From assembly GCF_000006565.2 (NCBI RefSeq), contig NC_031479.1:1302001-1366000 (forward strand): a DNA stretch of 64,000 nt, given 5' to 3'. The notes beneath the pieces are model-generated. The model did not search any database. It was given only the letters and a program-made list of their open reading frames with translations, and was not told the DNA's origin. Positions 33,601 to 45,000 of the stretch are shown in pieces. A program made the translations under genes and the position numbers. The stretch comes from Toxoplasma gondii ME49. Taxonomy: Eukaryota > Apicomplexa > Conoidasida > Eucoccidiorida > Sarcocystidae. Within the stretch, counting starts at the first letter, position 1. The number at the start of each line of letters is the position of its first letter.

Positions 33601-36600
33601 ACGAGGTAATTGATTGTGGCGGATGCGTTTGTCGAGTGTGTTTTTGTGGAGACGGCTGGGGTCAGAATGATGATTTCGCTCCCTCTACCGACGTCGCCCT
33701 TTGTCGGGTGTCAGTGAGGAGGATTTGCGATACCGGAATCAAATACATGTTTCTGAAGATCTTCCTGCCGGTCTGGTGCTGCTGTGCTTTCGTCTGCGTC
33801 GACGCGTGTGCGTGATATAGAGATGTTCACGAGGTAATTGATTGTGGCGGATGCGTTTGTCGAGTGTGTTTTTGTGGAGACGGCTGGGGTCAGAATGATG
33901 ATTTCGCTCCCTCTACCGACGTCGCCCTTTGTCGGGTGTCAGTGAGGAGGATTTGCGATACCGGAATCAAATACATGTTTCTGAAGATCTGCCTGCCGGT
34001 CTGGTGCTGCTGTGCTTTCGTCTGCGTCGACGCGTGTGCGTGATATAGAGATGTTCACGAGGTAATTGATTGTGGCGGATGCGTTTGTCGAGTGTGTTTT
34101 TGTGGAGACGGCTGGGGTCAGAATGATGATTTCGCTCCCTCTACCGACGTCGCCCTTTGTCGGGTGTCAGTGAGGAGGATTTGCGATACCGGAATCAAAT
34201 ACATGTTTCTGAAGATCTTCCTGCCGGTCTGGTGCTGCTGTGCTTTCGTCTGCGTCGACGCGTGTGCGTGATATAGAGATGTTCACGAGGTAATTGATTG
34301 TGGCGGATGCGTTTGTCGAGTGTGTTTTTGTGGAGACGGCTGGGGTCAGAATGATGATTTCGCTCCCTCTACCGACATCGCCCTTTGTCGGGTGTCAGTG
34401 AGGAGGATTTGCGATACCGGAATCAAATACATGTTTCTGAAGATCTTCCTGCCGGTCTGGTGCTGCTGTGCTTTCGTCTGCGTCGACGCGTGTGCGTGAT
34501 ATAGAGATGTTCACGAGGTAATTGATTGTGGCGGATGCGTTTGTCGAGTGTGTTTTTGTGGAGACGGCTGGGGTCAGAATGATGATTTCGCTCCCTCTAC
34601 CGACGTCGCCCTTTGTCGGGTGTCAGTGAGGAGGATTTGCGATACCGGAATCAAATACATGTTTCTGAAGATCAGTCCGTTGTCGTAGAGTGGCGTCGCT
34701 TCTGAATGTCGTTGGATGTGTGCGCTGTGTACGGAGGTTCGCGGTGTGGTATGTTGTGGGCGAATGGGTTGGTTGCGGCCGGTGAAGGCACATTGGCGAC
34801 TTCGCTGTCTGTGTATGTGAGCATGCTGGCAGCAATGGGTAAATGTCTGCCAGCAGCCCTGGGATGTACTCAGGGGGGGAGGTGGATGTGGAATAACAGC
34901 TGCGAGTCTGCTGCTGCAGACCCACACGGGTTTTCTATGTACGGTCAGGAAGTTGTCATTCAGGTCTTTCGTGATGTGAGGTTGTGTGAATCATACAGGC
35001 TTACGATGACCCCCTTGGTTTTGTCCACATGAAAGTAGAAGGTCAAGTAGATTTCAACGCGTTGCTGTTTATCCCTGGGGCGCTGCCGTGGGAGCTTGCC
35101 CGCAACATGTTCGACGAGGAGTCTAGGGGTATTCGGCTCTATGTCAAGCGCGTCTTCATCAATGACAAGTTTGCTGATGCTGTCCCACGGTGAGTTTCCA
35201 AGTCGGTGATATACGAGGAGTTTGGTGTGCAATGGCTGTATGCTTGTGGGGGCACTGCTTTCTAGTTGACGCGCCACTTTCTGTAGTCGGAGAATGCCCA
35301 CAGGTGACGCCTGGTGCGACCGTGGTAGTCGTTACGCGCGCTCGCACAACGACGACCTTTTGTGCCATGTGTATGCTGCGTGAAGGTGGCTCACATTTAT
35401 TCGTGGTGTGGTGGATTCCGATGAGCTACCACTAAACGTCGGTCGAGAGATTCTGCAAAAGTCTCGCATGTTGCAAGTGATCAACAAGCGCATTGCGGCG
35501 AAAGCTGTGGAAATGATGAAGAATATGAAACGTGAGGGCGGAGAAAAATGGCGACGTTTCTGGGAGAACTACGGCAAATATGTCAAGGTACGTTCGATGC
35601 ACAAACGGTAACAACAGCTGTGAACCGAGTTCCAACACGGACCCAGTATCAACTGTCAGGTGAAGGGCTCTCGAGTAACGCATGCTTTTGATGCTGAGAG
35701 GATTTTTCACTAGTTTCCAGGCTCTAGTGCGCTTCTCCAGCTGACGAGCAAGCAGAAATTTGGGACTGGTCCTAAGGGAAGGTGATCACATGTGAGGGCG
35801 AAGTCAGTCCCAAGAGCCACTTGCGGACAAAGCTTTACATCCCAGTTCCAACAGAGGTCAAAAAACCGTAAAGGGCGAAGGCGGAATAAGGCTATGATGA
35901 TGGAATCTGCTGGTGAGAGACACGCTTCGGACGGCTTGACTGGATGCATGCAACTAGAGGAGGTCGTCCGGTTTTGCTGGAAGAGTTCATGTTACACGTA
36001 TTCCCTCGTATGCTCCAAAGTTCACAGTGCACCGAAACGAAGGTGCTTTTGCTGGATGGCGGGTTTGGCAAGTCGGTCTGAACGCGAGGTACCTCACCCA
36101 AAGAAGACTGAATGTGTCCACGAAAATGAAACCGCTTGTTTCAGTACTGCCGCCTACGTGCTCACTCTGCCTTTTAGCTCTTCATGTGTGTAGGCGCGCC
36201 TTTGGCTCAAAAATGTAAGCCTGTGCACCTCGTACTTTATGTGTGTCCAGGTCGGAGCGGTGGAAGACAAAGACAATCAAGAAGATCTTGCCTCGCTTGT
36301 TCAGTTCTACTCCACAGCGTCGCCGAAGGAAACTACCGATCTAGCAGGATATGTGGAGCGTATGAAGGCGAGGAATGAGAAAATCGACCGTGGAGAGGAC
36401 CCGCTGCCGACCAACTCGTCGGGTCGTATCATTCTGCGCCGCAAACAAAATGCAATCTACTACCTGGCAGCAGAAAACCGAAAGGCCGCAGAAGAAAGCC
36501 CTGCACTGGAGCTGCCTCGTGAACTTGGTTACGAAGTCATCTTCGGAACCGAGCCTCTCGACGAGTTCTTCCTTGCCAGTCTGAGTATCAATCAGTTCAA

Positions 36601-37835
36601 GGGCATCCAAGTGATTGACGTGAACAAGGCGGACCTCAAACTGGGCGGTGAAGAGGGTGGAGCAGGGCGACTTGGGGGAAGTCCGACAGGCGCCGGGGGG
36701 CCAGGAACTGGTGACTCCCGTTCGAGCGTAGCAGATAAGGAGAGCATAGAAACAAAGCGAGTCCAGATGGGCAGGTATGCAAGCACTTAAGACGTAATGA
36801 CGCAGACGGTGTGTGCAGTGGGTCGTCTCTCGTTGCCTATGTCAGACAGATCGTGCGAGAAACGGTTCGAGCAGCGAATCAAGCTGTAAGAAGTGCCTCG
36901 GTGCCGGCGAGGCTTTTCATGTAGCAACGCATTGCTTCTACCGGAAAAAAGTCAGTTATTAAATTTCTAGGAACCGTCTACGGCGTGGTGATGTGTTCGA
37001 GACAAGAGTCTTCAAATGGGAATGTGCTTTCGTTCGAGTTCGACGGAGTATTTTGTGCGTTTATGTCGTGTGCGTGTTTTGTACAGCTTGTGCGAGTGGT
37101 TACAGCAGATTCTAGGATCAAGAGTGCACAATGTACATGTCACAGACAGGCTCTTCACGTCACCAGCCGTTCTAGTTCAAGGTGACTTCGGGCTGTCTCC
37201 TACCATGCAACGGTACATGAAGCAACAAGCCGCAGCACAAGGTGTCAGTGAGCAGGAGCTGTACGGGGCATCTCTCAATCAACCGATCTTGGAATTGAAC
37301 CCCTACCACCCAATCATCCAGCGTCTAGACATCATGGTGAGAAACAAGGAATCATGAGTCCTTTAATATGGTGCCTGGAAAGGTTTAAAGAAAAGAGTGT
37401 GACAAATGCAAATGTGAGGGAATACGGCCCCTACCTCTTACACAAAGTTCTGACATGGATTTTCTGTAGGGTCACTCTCGTAGGGTACGCCTTGCAGATT
37501 CTCCCCATATATTGCCGGCTGTTAATTCGGTGGTTGACGTCAAAGTCTGCATTGGCAATGGATTATGCGTGCAAGGTAATCGTTTCTCTGCTGGTCCGCC
37601 CTTGCAGGTCAAGAGAGACGTGACGGACCCGAAAGCGAAGGATGTTGCGCTGCAACTTTTTGACGTTGCTGCGCTGCAAGGAGGATACAACATCGAGAAT
37701 CCAGGTTATTTTGCCAAGCGGGTGATTGAGATGATGAAGCGAGAAGCGGATGCAGCGCTTTCGGAACAGGAAGAGCAAACGCCTGTGCCAGCCAGTGTGC
37801 CTGCACAAGCTCAGCAGTCTGGGTCGCAGAGTTGA
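30607..37835 (+). CDS. organellar (probably apicoplast) Hsp90 chaperone, seven exons
   Basis: This is a full Hsp90. Exons 30607-32166, 32582-32929, 34999-35189, 35386-35587, 36251-36774, 37087-37336 and 37608-37835 are phase-consistent and give 1100 residues. Residues 76-89 (VVVLFLLSTSSSLL) look like a recessed signal sequence followed by SGFTFAPSS, then a Ser/Arg/Pro-rich leader to about 240. This bipartite look suggests apicoplast import, though a mitochondrial address is not excluded. The ATPase domain (about 245-510) has NSLYTDRDVFLRELISNAAD, DDGIGMSKTELINNLGTIAQ and GQFGVGFYSAF. An acidic Lys/Glu-rich insert (about 417-479) splits it, and an Ala/Pro/Gly-rich linker (about 531-605) precedes the middle domain (LNTQPPIWRRD, MKVEGQVDFNALLFIPG, FIRGVVDSDELPLN). 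The C-terminal domain follows (VTDRLFTSPAVLV, LELNPYHPIIQRL). The end, QQSGSQS, has neither MEEVD nor an ER-retention signal, so it is not the cytosolic or ER form. Confidence 0.88.
33375..34673. repeat. tandem array of a 228-bp minisatellite in Hsp90 intron 2
   Basis: Copies start at 33375, 33603, 33831, 34059, 34287 and 34515, exactly 228 bp apart. The sixth is cut off after 159 bp, at GAAGATC (34673). Each copy begins GAGGTAATTGATTGTGG and ends GATATAGAGATGTTCAC. The copies are almost identical: the first differs by ATTGGTTG and TTTTTGTTGAG, the third has GATCTGCC for GATCTTCC, and the fifth has CGACATCG for CGACGTCG. No frame is open through the unit, so it is not coding. It fills more than half of intron 2 (32930-34998). 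Confidence 0.97.
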
Positions 37836-40800
37836 GTGCTCACGAGAGCTCTGCTGGTTTCGCTGAAAAACGACGCTTGTCACGAGTCGTGAAACGCAGC
37901 GGCGGAGAGCGGAACAGACCAAACAATAGAAGTGTTCGATTTCTTTAGGGCGGACAATGTGGAAAACAGCAATTACAGTTTCAAACGACAGGTTAATGCC
38001 TTGATTCCCCGCGTCCGTTCCAGGCTGCGTTGTCGCCCTTTGGGATCGTCCCGCAGATGATCTGACAGAAGAGATAAGGTGTTTCTCCGGATTAAACACC
38101 ACGATTTAACGTCCACCGCAGGAGCAGACCAAAAGTGGTGTGTGCATTGCGAGTGAAACATTCATCAGGCACTAGCGTCTTGCTTTTTTACGTCGCACGT
38201 CCTGCTCAACCAGTCAGTGTGTAAAGGGACGGTTTGTTGCCTTCTGTTGCTTTGACCTCAAAACGACATTCTGCGTTGTCATAAACTCTGATGCATTCCA
38301 GTGGTAAAACGGGATCCTATCTAAGTATTCAATCATTCTATCTCAGGACTTCAACGACTGGTACGTAGTGACCAGGAAAGGATAAAAGCATGTTGTTTGC
38401 TGAAAAAACGAAGTCGATCAAGTCCAGTACTAGTGAGTGTGCAAAATCTTTGCCGTAGCGCTACAAGCGCCGCGCACGAACCACGCACAAGAACGAGAGT
38501 TTGGCGTTCAACGCTACTTCTTGCCCCCTGTTGGTATCTTTGCTAAACTGTGGCGCTTTTGCCGTGGGCGGACAACGTGTTCAAGAAGCCTGCTTACCGC
38601 AAGGGTGGCTGATAAGCTCATCTTATTATAAGCAAGTGTCTTTATTCACCAAAATTGCCGGTCGCATGCCTTTTCTACGCCGACCGAGCTTGAGATGAAC
38701 TTATTGACAGGAGCAGCTACCTGCCGTAATTCCCATTCTCTGGGTAGCATCAGTGTTCACGCTTGGGAAGCAGCCCGCAAGTTTGCCAGCGCCTGTGCTG
38801 GTATACACATAAGAGCGTTCTACCAAGAACAGGTGCCCATTTGTGTCCGGTGTGAGTTAAGAGTTCTTGATTTAGGATCATCTGTAAGGAGACAATCTCT
38901 ACCTACAATGTGATAATTCGAATACATTGGTCCAGCTCTCATCTTCATGATCTTGGTGTCGGCTTTGTACAGAGGGTATGGTTTTGGTCATGGTGTATCA
39001 GTCGCTTCACTAGCATAGGTCACATGAGTGTCCTGAAGTTGTGGTGTCGAAGAGACTGGCAAGTGAGTGGGTTTGTGATGCTTCTTACCCGTCACAGTGT
39101 GCAGAGTTTCGCGCTATCGCGGAGGGCGCTTCGTTTTCGCATTCCTAGATATCGCGTTTTCGTCACGGGAACAATGTAGGCGACTGTGTAACCCATGCTA
39201 CAGAGATCACAGCGTTTTAGTCATATCATGTGAAACATTGTTTCTCCACTAGTTTAATAAGTCATGCTGCTACACTGCAGCGGCCTCCTCTGGGCGGGAA
39301 AAGCGCCGTTCAAAGCCTACGACGCCGAATCTGCGTGTCGTTGTGTACGCATGGATCTCCAAGATCCCTGGTTGTCGTGCACTGAAGCCCCTTTTTAGTG
39401 TGGAAGAAAACAAAGTGAGGCTACAGTGACTGGGAAAAGAGAAAATTTGAAGCTATACTCATAATGTGGTTTGTTTTAGCATAGGACGTGGCTTCTCCCG
39501 CGCCTCCCCCCGTTAACAGCGGGAAATTGTCTTCAGGCGCGTGTCACTCCCCTCGTCTTGTCTTGAGCTTTCCTTTGTCTTACATTGCGCAAACTACCTG
39601 GGATACATATGTCGTTGCTGAGATTACGCTCATGGGCTAGAAATGTTAGGATTGACATTAAAAGAGCTCGCGATACACGGTTAAACGACGAGACAAAAAG
39701 TGACTTGTTCTTCGAAAACAGCTCTCGGCAAAAATTCACGTTGCTTTTCTCCGCTTGACCAGTGCCACCTCGCTTTGAGGGCCAACGCGTTTCCCCTTTG
39801 CCACGTCTTTTGACAACTACGCGAAGCCATTCTCCCTACGGGTTCGTGGGCACGATGCAAACACGCGGTCAAATAGCTATTACAGTTGACTTGCGGTTGC
39901 AAACGTAAAGTTTTGAATGTCTTGTTCTTGACTCGGAAGTGCAGTGGCTCATTCTTTTCTTCCACCGCCCCTCCCCCCTTCTTTACGCGGTTCTCGGGCG
40001 GACCTTACGCTGGTGGACAGAGCCCCCCCTTTTTCGCAGCCGCCTGTTACCCCTTGGACAAGGCAAAACCCGCCGCTTTCCTCAGAAAAGGGAAACAGTT
40101 TGCTATGAATAGCGCATCCTTCTTCTGGAGAAGAGTCCATCTTTTCGTTCACAGCATCTCAGGAGAAACGTTTTTCCCTCTTCTATGTAACTAGACTCAT
40201 GTTTTTGCGCGTCTACTTGCGCGTCTTCTCTGCATCTGACAGTGACCTGTGGCCGGTTTCTCTCCGGTCTTCCTTTTCCGCGGAGCAAAAGCGCCCATCC
40301 TTTTGGGGTTTTCGGAACGCATTTTCGGGCCGCGACTCGCTGTTTTCTATTCTCAAAGAAACTGCCAGAACACCGAAAGGATAGATTGCCTGAGGGGGCA
40401 GACTCGGCTGCAACCCTTCTTCCCGTCTTGTGGACCCGAGGTTTGTTGCCGTGGTCACCTTTCGGGAAACGTGTGTACAAATTGTTCGCTTAACACGTTT
40501 CACGACTTGCAATTGCTTTGGCGTTTTCTTCTGTGTCGCTCGGGCCGAAAGTTTTTCCACGTGTTGCGCTTTTTTTCTTGTCTTCGTCGGCGGCTGTCCC
40601 TCTTCTTTGGGCACGAAGTCCACATTCCATCCTACTCGAGTGCTTTCTAGTCTGTCTGGATACTCGTAAGTCTGTTTTTTCGCTTTCGGTGCTGTTCCGC
40701 CGCCTATTCTTCGGTAGAAGCCGACTTTTTAAGATAACATCGGAGCGAGGTGGCCGTATCCCGAGTGGGACGGGCGCAAGCAGACAGGCCGCATTCTCAC

Positions 40801-40999
40801 TGTATCTCCTGTCTTGAATTATAAGCTTCTGCACGGGCTATGTATGCATATCTCTTCACGCAGTTCTTGAAGGGTTTCACTGGTTCTTTATAACTGCAGC
40901 CGGCAGCACAGACCGTCACTGAGGCACAGCTCGAGCCGACTCAGACTGCATGCAAGCCGCGTACACTTCATTCCCCGTTTTTCCTTACCGTTGTCCACC
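37836..40999. other. intergenic region between Hsp90 and MORN1
   Basis: This 3.2-kb spacer lies between two rightward genes and should hold the Hsp90 3' UTR and the MORN1 promoter and leader. The part from about 40000 to 40980 is pyrimidine-rich on the + strand, as in many Toxoplasma 5' UTRs. The open frames here (up to about 136 codons) lack recognisable domains. Confidence 0.55.
40947..40954. promoter_or_regulatory. TGCATGCA palindrome upstream of MORN1
   Basis: TGCATGCA lies 46 bp before the MORN1 start codon, matching the [T/C]GCATGC[G/A] element of Toxoplasma promoters. MORN1 is known to be cell-cycle regulated; whether this site takes part is inference. Confidence 0.4.
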
Positions 41000-42091
41000 A
41001 TGGAGAGCTGCCACGCGTACCACGGACAGATCAAAGACGGTCTGTTTCACGGGAAAGGGACTCTGATTTACAGCGGAAATGAAAAGTACGAGGGGGAGTT
41101 CGTGTTCGGGAAGCGCGAGGGGCACGGTCGCTTCCTCTACGCCGACGGAGCCACTTACGAAGGGAAGTGGGTCGAAGACCGCATCCACGGCCAGGGCGTC
41201 GCACATTTCGCCAGTGGCAACCGGTACGAAGGCCAGTGGGAAATGGGCCGAATCAACGGCTTCGGGAAGCTTTCGTACAGCAACGGTGACGAGTACGAGG
41301 GCGAGTGGGTGGACGGGAAGATGCACGGTCGCGGGACCTACCGCTACGCGGAGGGCGATGTCTATACAGGGGAGTGGCGCGACGATAAGCGCCACGGAAA
41401 AGGCAGTGTGACGTACGTCAGTGCCAAAGGTTCCGTGGTGGAGAAATACGAGGGCGACTGGGTGAACGGAAAGATGCACGGTCACGGGAAGTACATCTAC
41501 AGCGACGGCGGCGTCTACGAGGGAGACTGGATCGACGGGAAGATGCATGGAAAGGGCACTTATGTGTTTCCGAACGGCAACGTGTACGAAGGCGAGTGGG
41601 CTCACGACATGAAGGACGGCTACGGGGTCCTGACGTACCAGAACGGAGAAAAGTACGAAGGGTACTGGAAGCAGGACAAGGTCCACGGCAAAGGCACACT
41701 CACTTACACCCGCGGTGACAAGTACATCGGCGACTGGATGGACGCAAAGAAGGACGGGGAAGGCGAGCTCATCTACGCGAACGGCGACCGCTTCAAAGGC
41801 CAGTGGGCCGACGACCGAGCAAACGGATTCGGCGTCTTCACGTATGCAAACGGGAACCGATACGAAGGCGAATGGACAGACGACAAACGCCACGGACGCG
41901 GAGTCTTCTACTGCGCTGAAGACGGCAGCGCGTACGAGGGCGAGTTCGTCGGAGGGAGAAAAGAAGGCAATGGAATTCTGCGTCTCGCGACTGGCCACCA
42001 ACTCGAAGGCACCTGGTCTGGTGGACAGCTCGTGCGCGTCACGTCCTTCGTCTTCGCCCAGGACTCACCATGGCTCAATGTCGACTTGTAA
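41000..42091 (+). CDS. MORN1: MORN1, basal-complex and centrocone protein
   Basis: The frame encodes 363 residues made almost entirely of MORN repeats, matching Toxoplasma MORN1 in length and start (MESCHAYHGQIKDG). About 14 repeats of the form YEGEW-x(2)-GK-x-HG-x-G recur every 23 residues, for example YEGEFVFGKREGHGRFLYAD, YEGQWEMGRINGFGKLSY and YEGDWIDGKMHGKGTYVF. One repeat carries a short insert (SAKGSVVEK). The end, VTSFVFAQDSPWLNVDL, is non-repeat. MORN1 is known to localise to the ring at the posterior end of the inner membrane complex (basal complex), to the centrocone around the spindle pole and to the apical ring. It is needed for basal-complex constriction, daughter-cell separation and apicoplast partition. 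The ATG at 41000 has a strong context (CCACCATGG); the open frame three codons upstream uses TTG and is not a start. No introns interrupt the CDS. Confidence 0.95.
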   Translation: MESCHAYHGQIKDGLFHGKGTLIYSGNEKYEGEFVFGKREGHGRFLYADGATYEGKWVEDRIHGQGVAHFASGNRYEGQWEMGRINGFGKLSYSNGDEYEGEWVDGKMHGRGTYRYAEGDVYTGEWRDDKRHGKGSVTYVSAKGSVVEKYEGDWVNGKMHGHGKYIYSDGGVYEGDWIDGKMHGKGTYVFPNGNVYEGEWAHDMKDGYGVLTYQNGEKYEGYWKQDKVHGKGTLTYTRGDKYIGDWMDAKKDGEGELIYANGDRFKGQWADDRANGFGVFTYANGNRYEGEWTDDKRHGRGVFYCAEDGSAYEGEFVGGRKEGNGILRLATGHQLEGTWSGGQLVRVTSFVFAQDSPWLNVDL

Positions 42092-45000
42092 ACGATGTCA
42101 GTTTTTTCTGCGAGCACGGGTTCGCTTATCCATGCGGCAGAGTAGCAGCTGCAAAGAATATCCCATGCAAATGCCCGCATCTCATGGTTCCAATATCGAT
42201 GCCCAAGGATCCCAAGAAATCCACTTTGAGAGAAACAGTTCCGGTCCACCCTCTCGGAGCAGTCTTTCGGGAGGCCCGAGTTCAGAGCGAGAAGGGATTG
42301 ACAGAGCGGCGTTAAGAACCACTTCAAAAACAGATAATGATTGTGAAAAAGCATTGCGGGGGAAAGACCATTCAAAACTATTAATGGGAGAATAGCCAGG
42401 CGCTATTAAAGAAAAAACAGAGTAGACAGCTGGGGCCGGAACTCCGCAGTGATGTCCATCGCGCGTGCGTCATTTCTTCAGACAGTACGAGCCGGTTCCT
42501 CCCAGGCGCAGCATGCGTCGGGCACCCTCTGCCGTTTAAGTCGACTGTGATGCCTTGTCTGTGGAACGGGAAGAGGCACCGAGCGTGTTTGAGTGTGTTC
42601 GCGGCGTTCCTGAACGTCTGTGTGCAGTTCTCTGTCCTGTTGCGTTTCTGGGAGTTCTGTCTAGGTGAGAGCGAATCTCGTCAAGGTCGGCATGTCTGTA
42701 TGTGTCGACGATCTGTATGTGCATGTATAAATGTGTGGATGTTCTCCAGAATCGTGACGCGACGCCGGTTCCGCACAGTCTTCACGTTCGCTTGCTTTCC
42801 GGCTTCGGTGTCGTGGTTGCCTGGCGCGAATGGTTCTTCAGACGTCACACGCTCCCACTGCCTTCTGTTGGATTTCTCGTCTTCTGTATACTCAGAGACA
42901 AACGTCTGGGGGGAGTCCTTTGTCAACGAGAGAATCGTGACGCGGGCTGTCACGGCCTCATGGGGTGCGTAGTGATATTCATAGGTGCAGAGACGAAACA
43001 AAAAAGCGTTCACTCATTGAGTCAGTGAAACGCGAGAAGGTACTTTGAGAGTCGGGCGGTCTGCGTGTTCGGTAGGTGTCCCGCCGCCAGTGCATCGCGT
43101 TCCACAGGCGATGGGGCGATGTGCTCAGAGAAAGACACGCAACATTCAGCAACGATGTCCTTTGATTTACCCCTACGGGCGCTTGTTGACGGCTTGGCAA
43201 TAAGCCGTCGTTCTTCTGCAGAGAGCCTTTTCACTAGTTGAAAGGATAACTTCCCTGGCGCTTGCTCCTTTCTCGCGAAGAATGGGTTGTGCTGGAATGA
43301 CCCAAACGGACATGTATTGAATGTGGAGCTCTCCTTTGTCACTCTCGTTCTTGAGCCACAGGTTTCTTTTCATGGCGTGGAGATACTGCTTGTGCATACT
43401 ATTCAAGCTCCGGCCAACTTCTTTGTTGCATTCATTTTTTTAACTTGCCTGTCCTACGCGCTCCAGCGGGTGTGTCGTTGGAAAAGAAGTTTTTCGGTCT
43501 CTCCAAAGATTCACCCGAGTCCACGTGGACCGTTAGCCGTGTTTGTACGCAAGTAGCAGTATACACCTCGAGCTGGCGGTCAGGTTGCCTCTTCACAGTT
43601 TTAGAGTCCCTCTCGATGCGGTTGTCGGCTTCTCCTTTTTTCTCCGTGGATACGAAACAAATCATCCACGTTGACAACTTGTTCGGTTCAGCCGTCATTC
43701 CTTGCGGGGTTACGTAAGGGTTGACTGACTTTTGGGATGCCGGCAGTACTGCGACCAAAAGTGATCGGCGAGTTTTCGTTTTAGCTTCTGGCTTCAAATA
43801 CTTTTCCTTACATACAGAAAGAGCGTAAAACTATGAGTCACTGAGGGTCGCACGCACAGGCAGGATACATTCTTTGCTCAGATGAATTGGCACTCTAACA
43901 CAATATAGCCGCTGGGAGGGCAGGATTCATCAACGGCGAATCCATCTTAGACAATATCCACCGCACATATCCAGTGTAAGGTTAAAACTTAGTGCAGCGG
44001 TATGTATAGCATTGACCTGACCTCTTCCTTATTTCAGGGAAACCGTCGCTAAACGGCAAGCCTGTAAAATCGAACAATTGGTTATTGTAGTTCACGAAAA
44101 GCTGCAGAAAAGCACGGTAGAACCGGCGTTCTTCGTAGGTCACTCCGCGTGGTGCTTGCTGCGAATGGTTATCGTATTCTGAAATTAGAAAATGGGAATT
44201 CTTTTCACTCGCGCAAATGGCCTGCTGGTATCAACGATCCTGATAAACTCGAGGTAGCGATTCGCATATGACTCAATGAATAGGATCGCAGTGCAGCAAA
44301 GCAATTTTGGCATTATTGTACAGTACCCGAGACAGACTAGGCCACTGTTCGCAAATGCGATAACTATTTACATGGAACGGACTACCTCCTCACCGCTGCT
44401 AAAGCCCAAGCTGCGCTCGCAGCCAGGGGCCAATGGTATTGCTCCTTAGGGTACGGTGACATTAGACACACATGGAACAGTAACCAAAGAACCTTGTTTA
44501 TGTAGGGATTCACAGAAAGCACGAATTCCACGGCGATTCTGAGTGCTCATTCAAACAATTTATCTCATGCAGAGGCCCGTGAAAAAACAAGACTCTCTTG
44601 AATTCCTGTTCGCCTCCTGAAGAGGACGAATAGCACATTTTCAACCACGCGTCCTGCAGGCGAAAATGGGAGGGAGCAAGAGACTAGCAATACCGTATAT
44701 CTGATTCCCTTCAGCAAAAAAACATAGGGATGTTGCCGTCTCAGTTGTTTATGCTAACCTCGATTGCAGAGAACTGCACAACAGCTATTCCATGATCTTG
44801 TTTCTTGTACCAGTCAATCAGTTGTAGGCAAGTGTGATTCGATTTTGACAGCTGGTGTGCCCCTGAAAAACAGGGCAGCACGGGGATCGAACACAACTAG
44901 ACTTGCGACAAACTGTGGAGGCTTGAGAACACGTCGACGAGCTACACTTCCACGGCGTCCTGTCACCTACACTAATCTTCCCTAAAACCAACACACTGTG

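Noticed and set aside
33375..34673. CRISPR-like regular repeat spacing
   Set aside because: The 228-bp units are directly adjacent with no spacers, in a eukaryotic intron; it is a minisatellite.
30607..37835. Calling the Hsp90 a cytosolic Hsp90 or ER GRP94
   Set aside because: The C-terminus QQSGSQS lacks MEEVD and any KDEL/HDEL signal, and a long N-terminal targeting-like extension is present. TRAP1 remains a weaker alternative.
42550..42972. A 141-codon frame after MORN1 with a hydrophobic N-terminus resembling a signal peptide
   Set aside because: Cys/Phe/Val-rich composition without domain, no splice continuation and no support beyond being open; it more likely lies in the MORN1 3' UTR or spacer.
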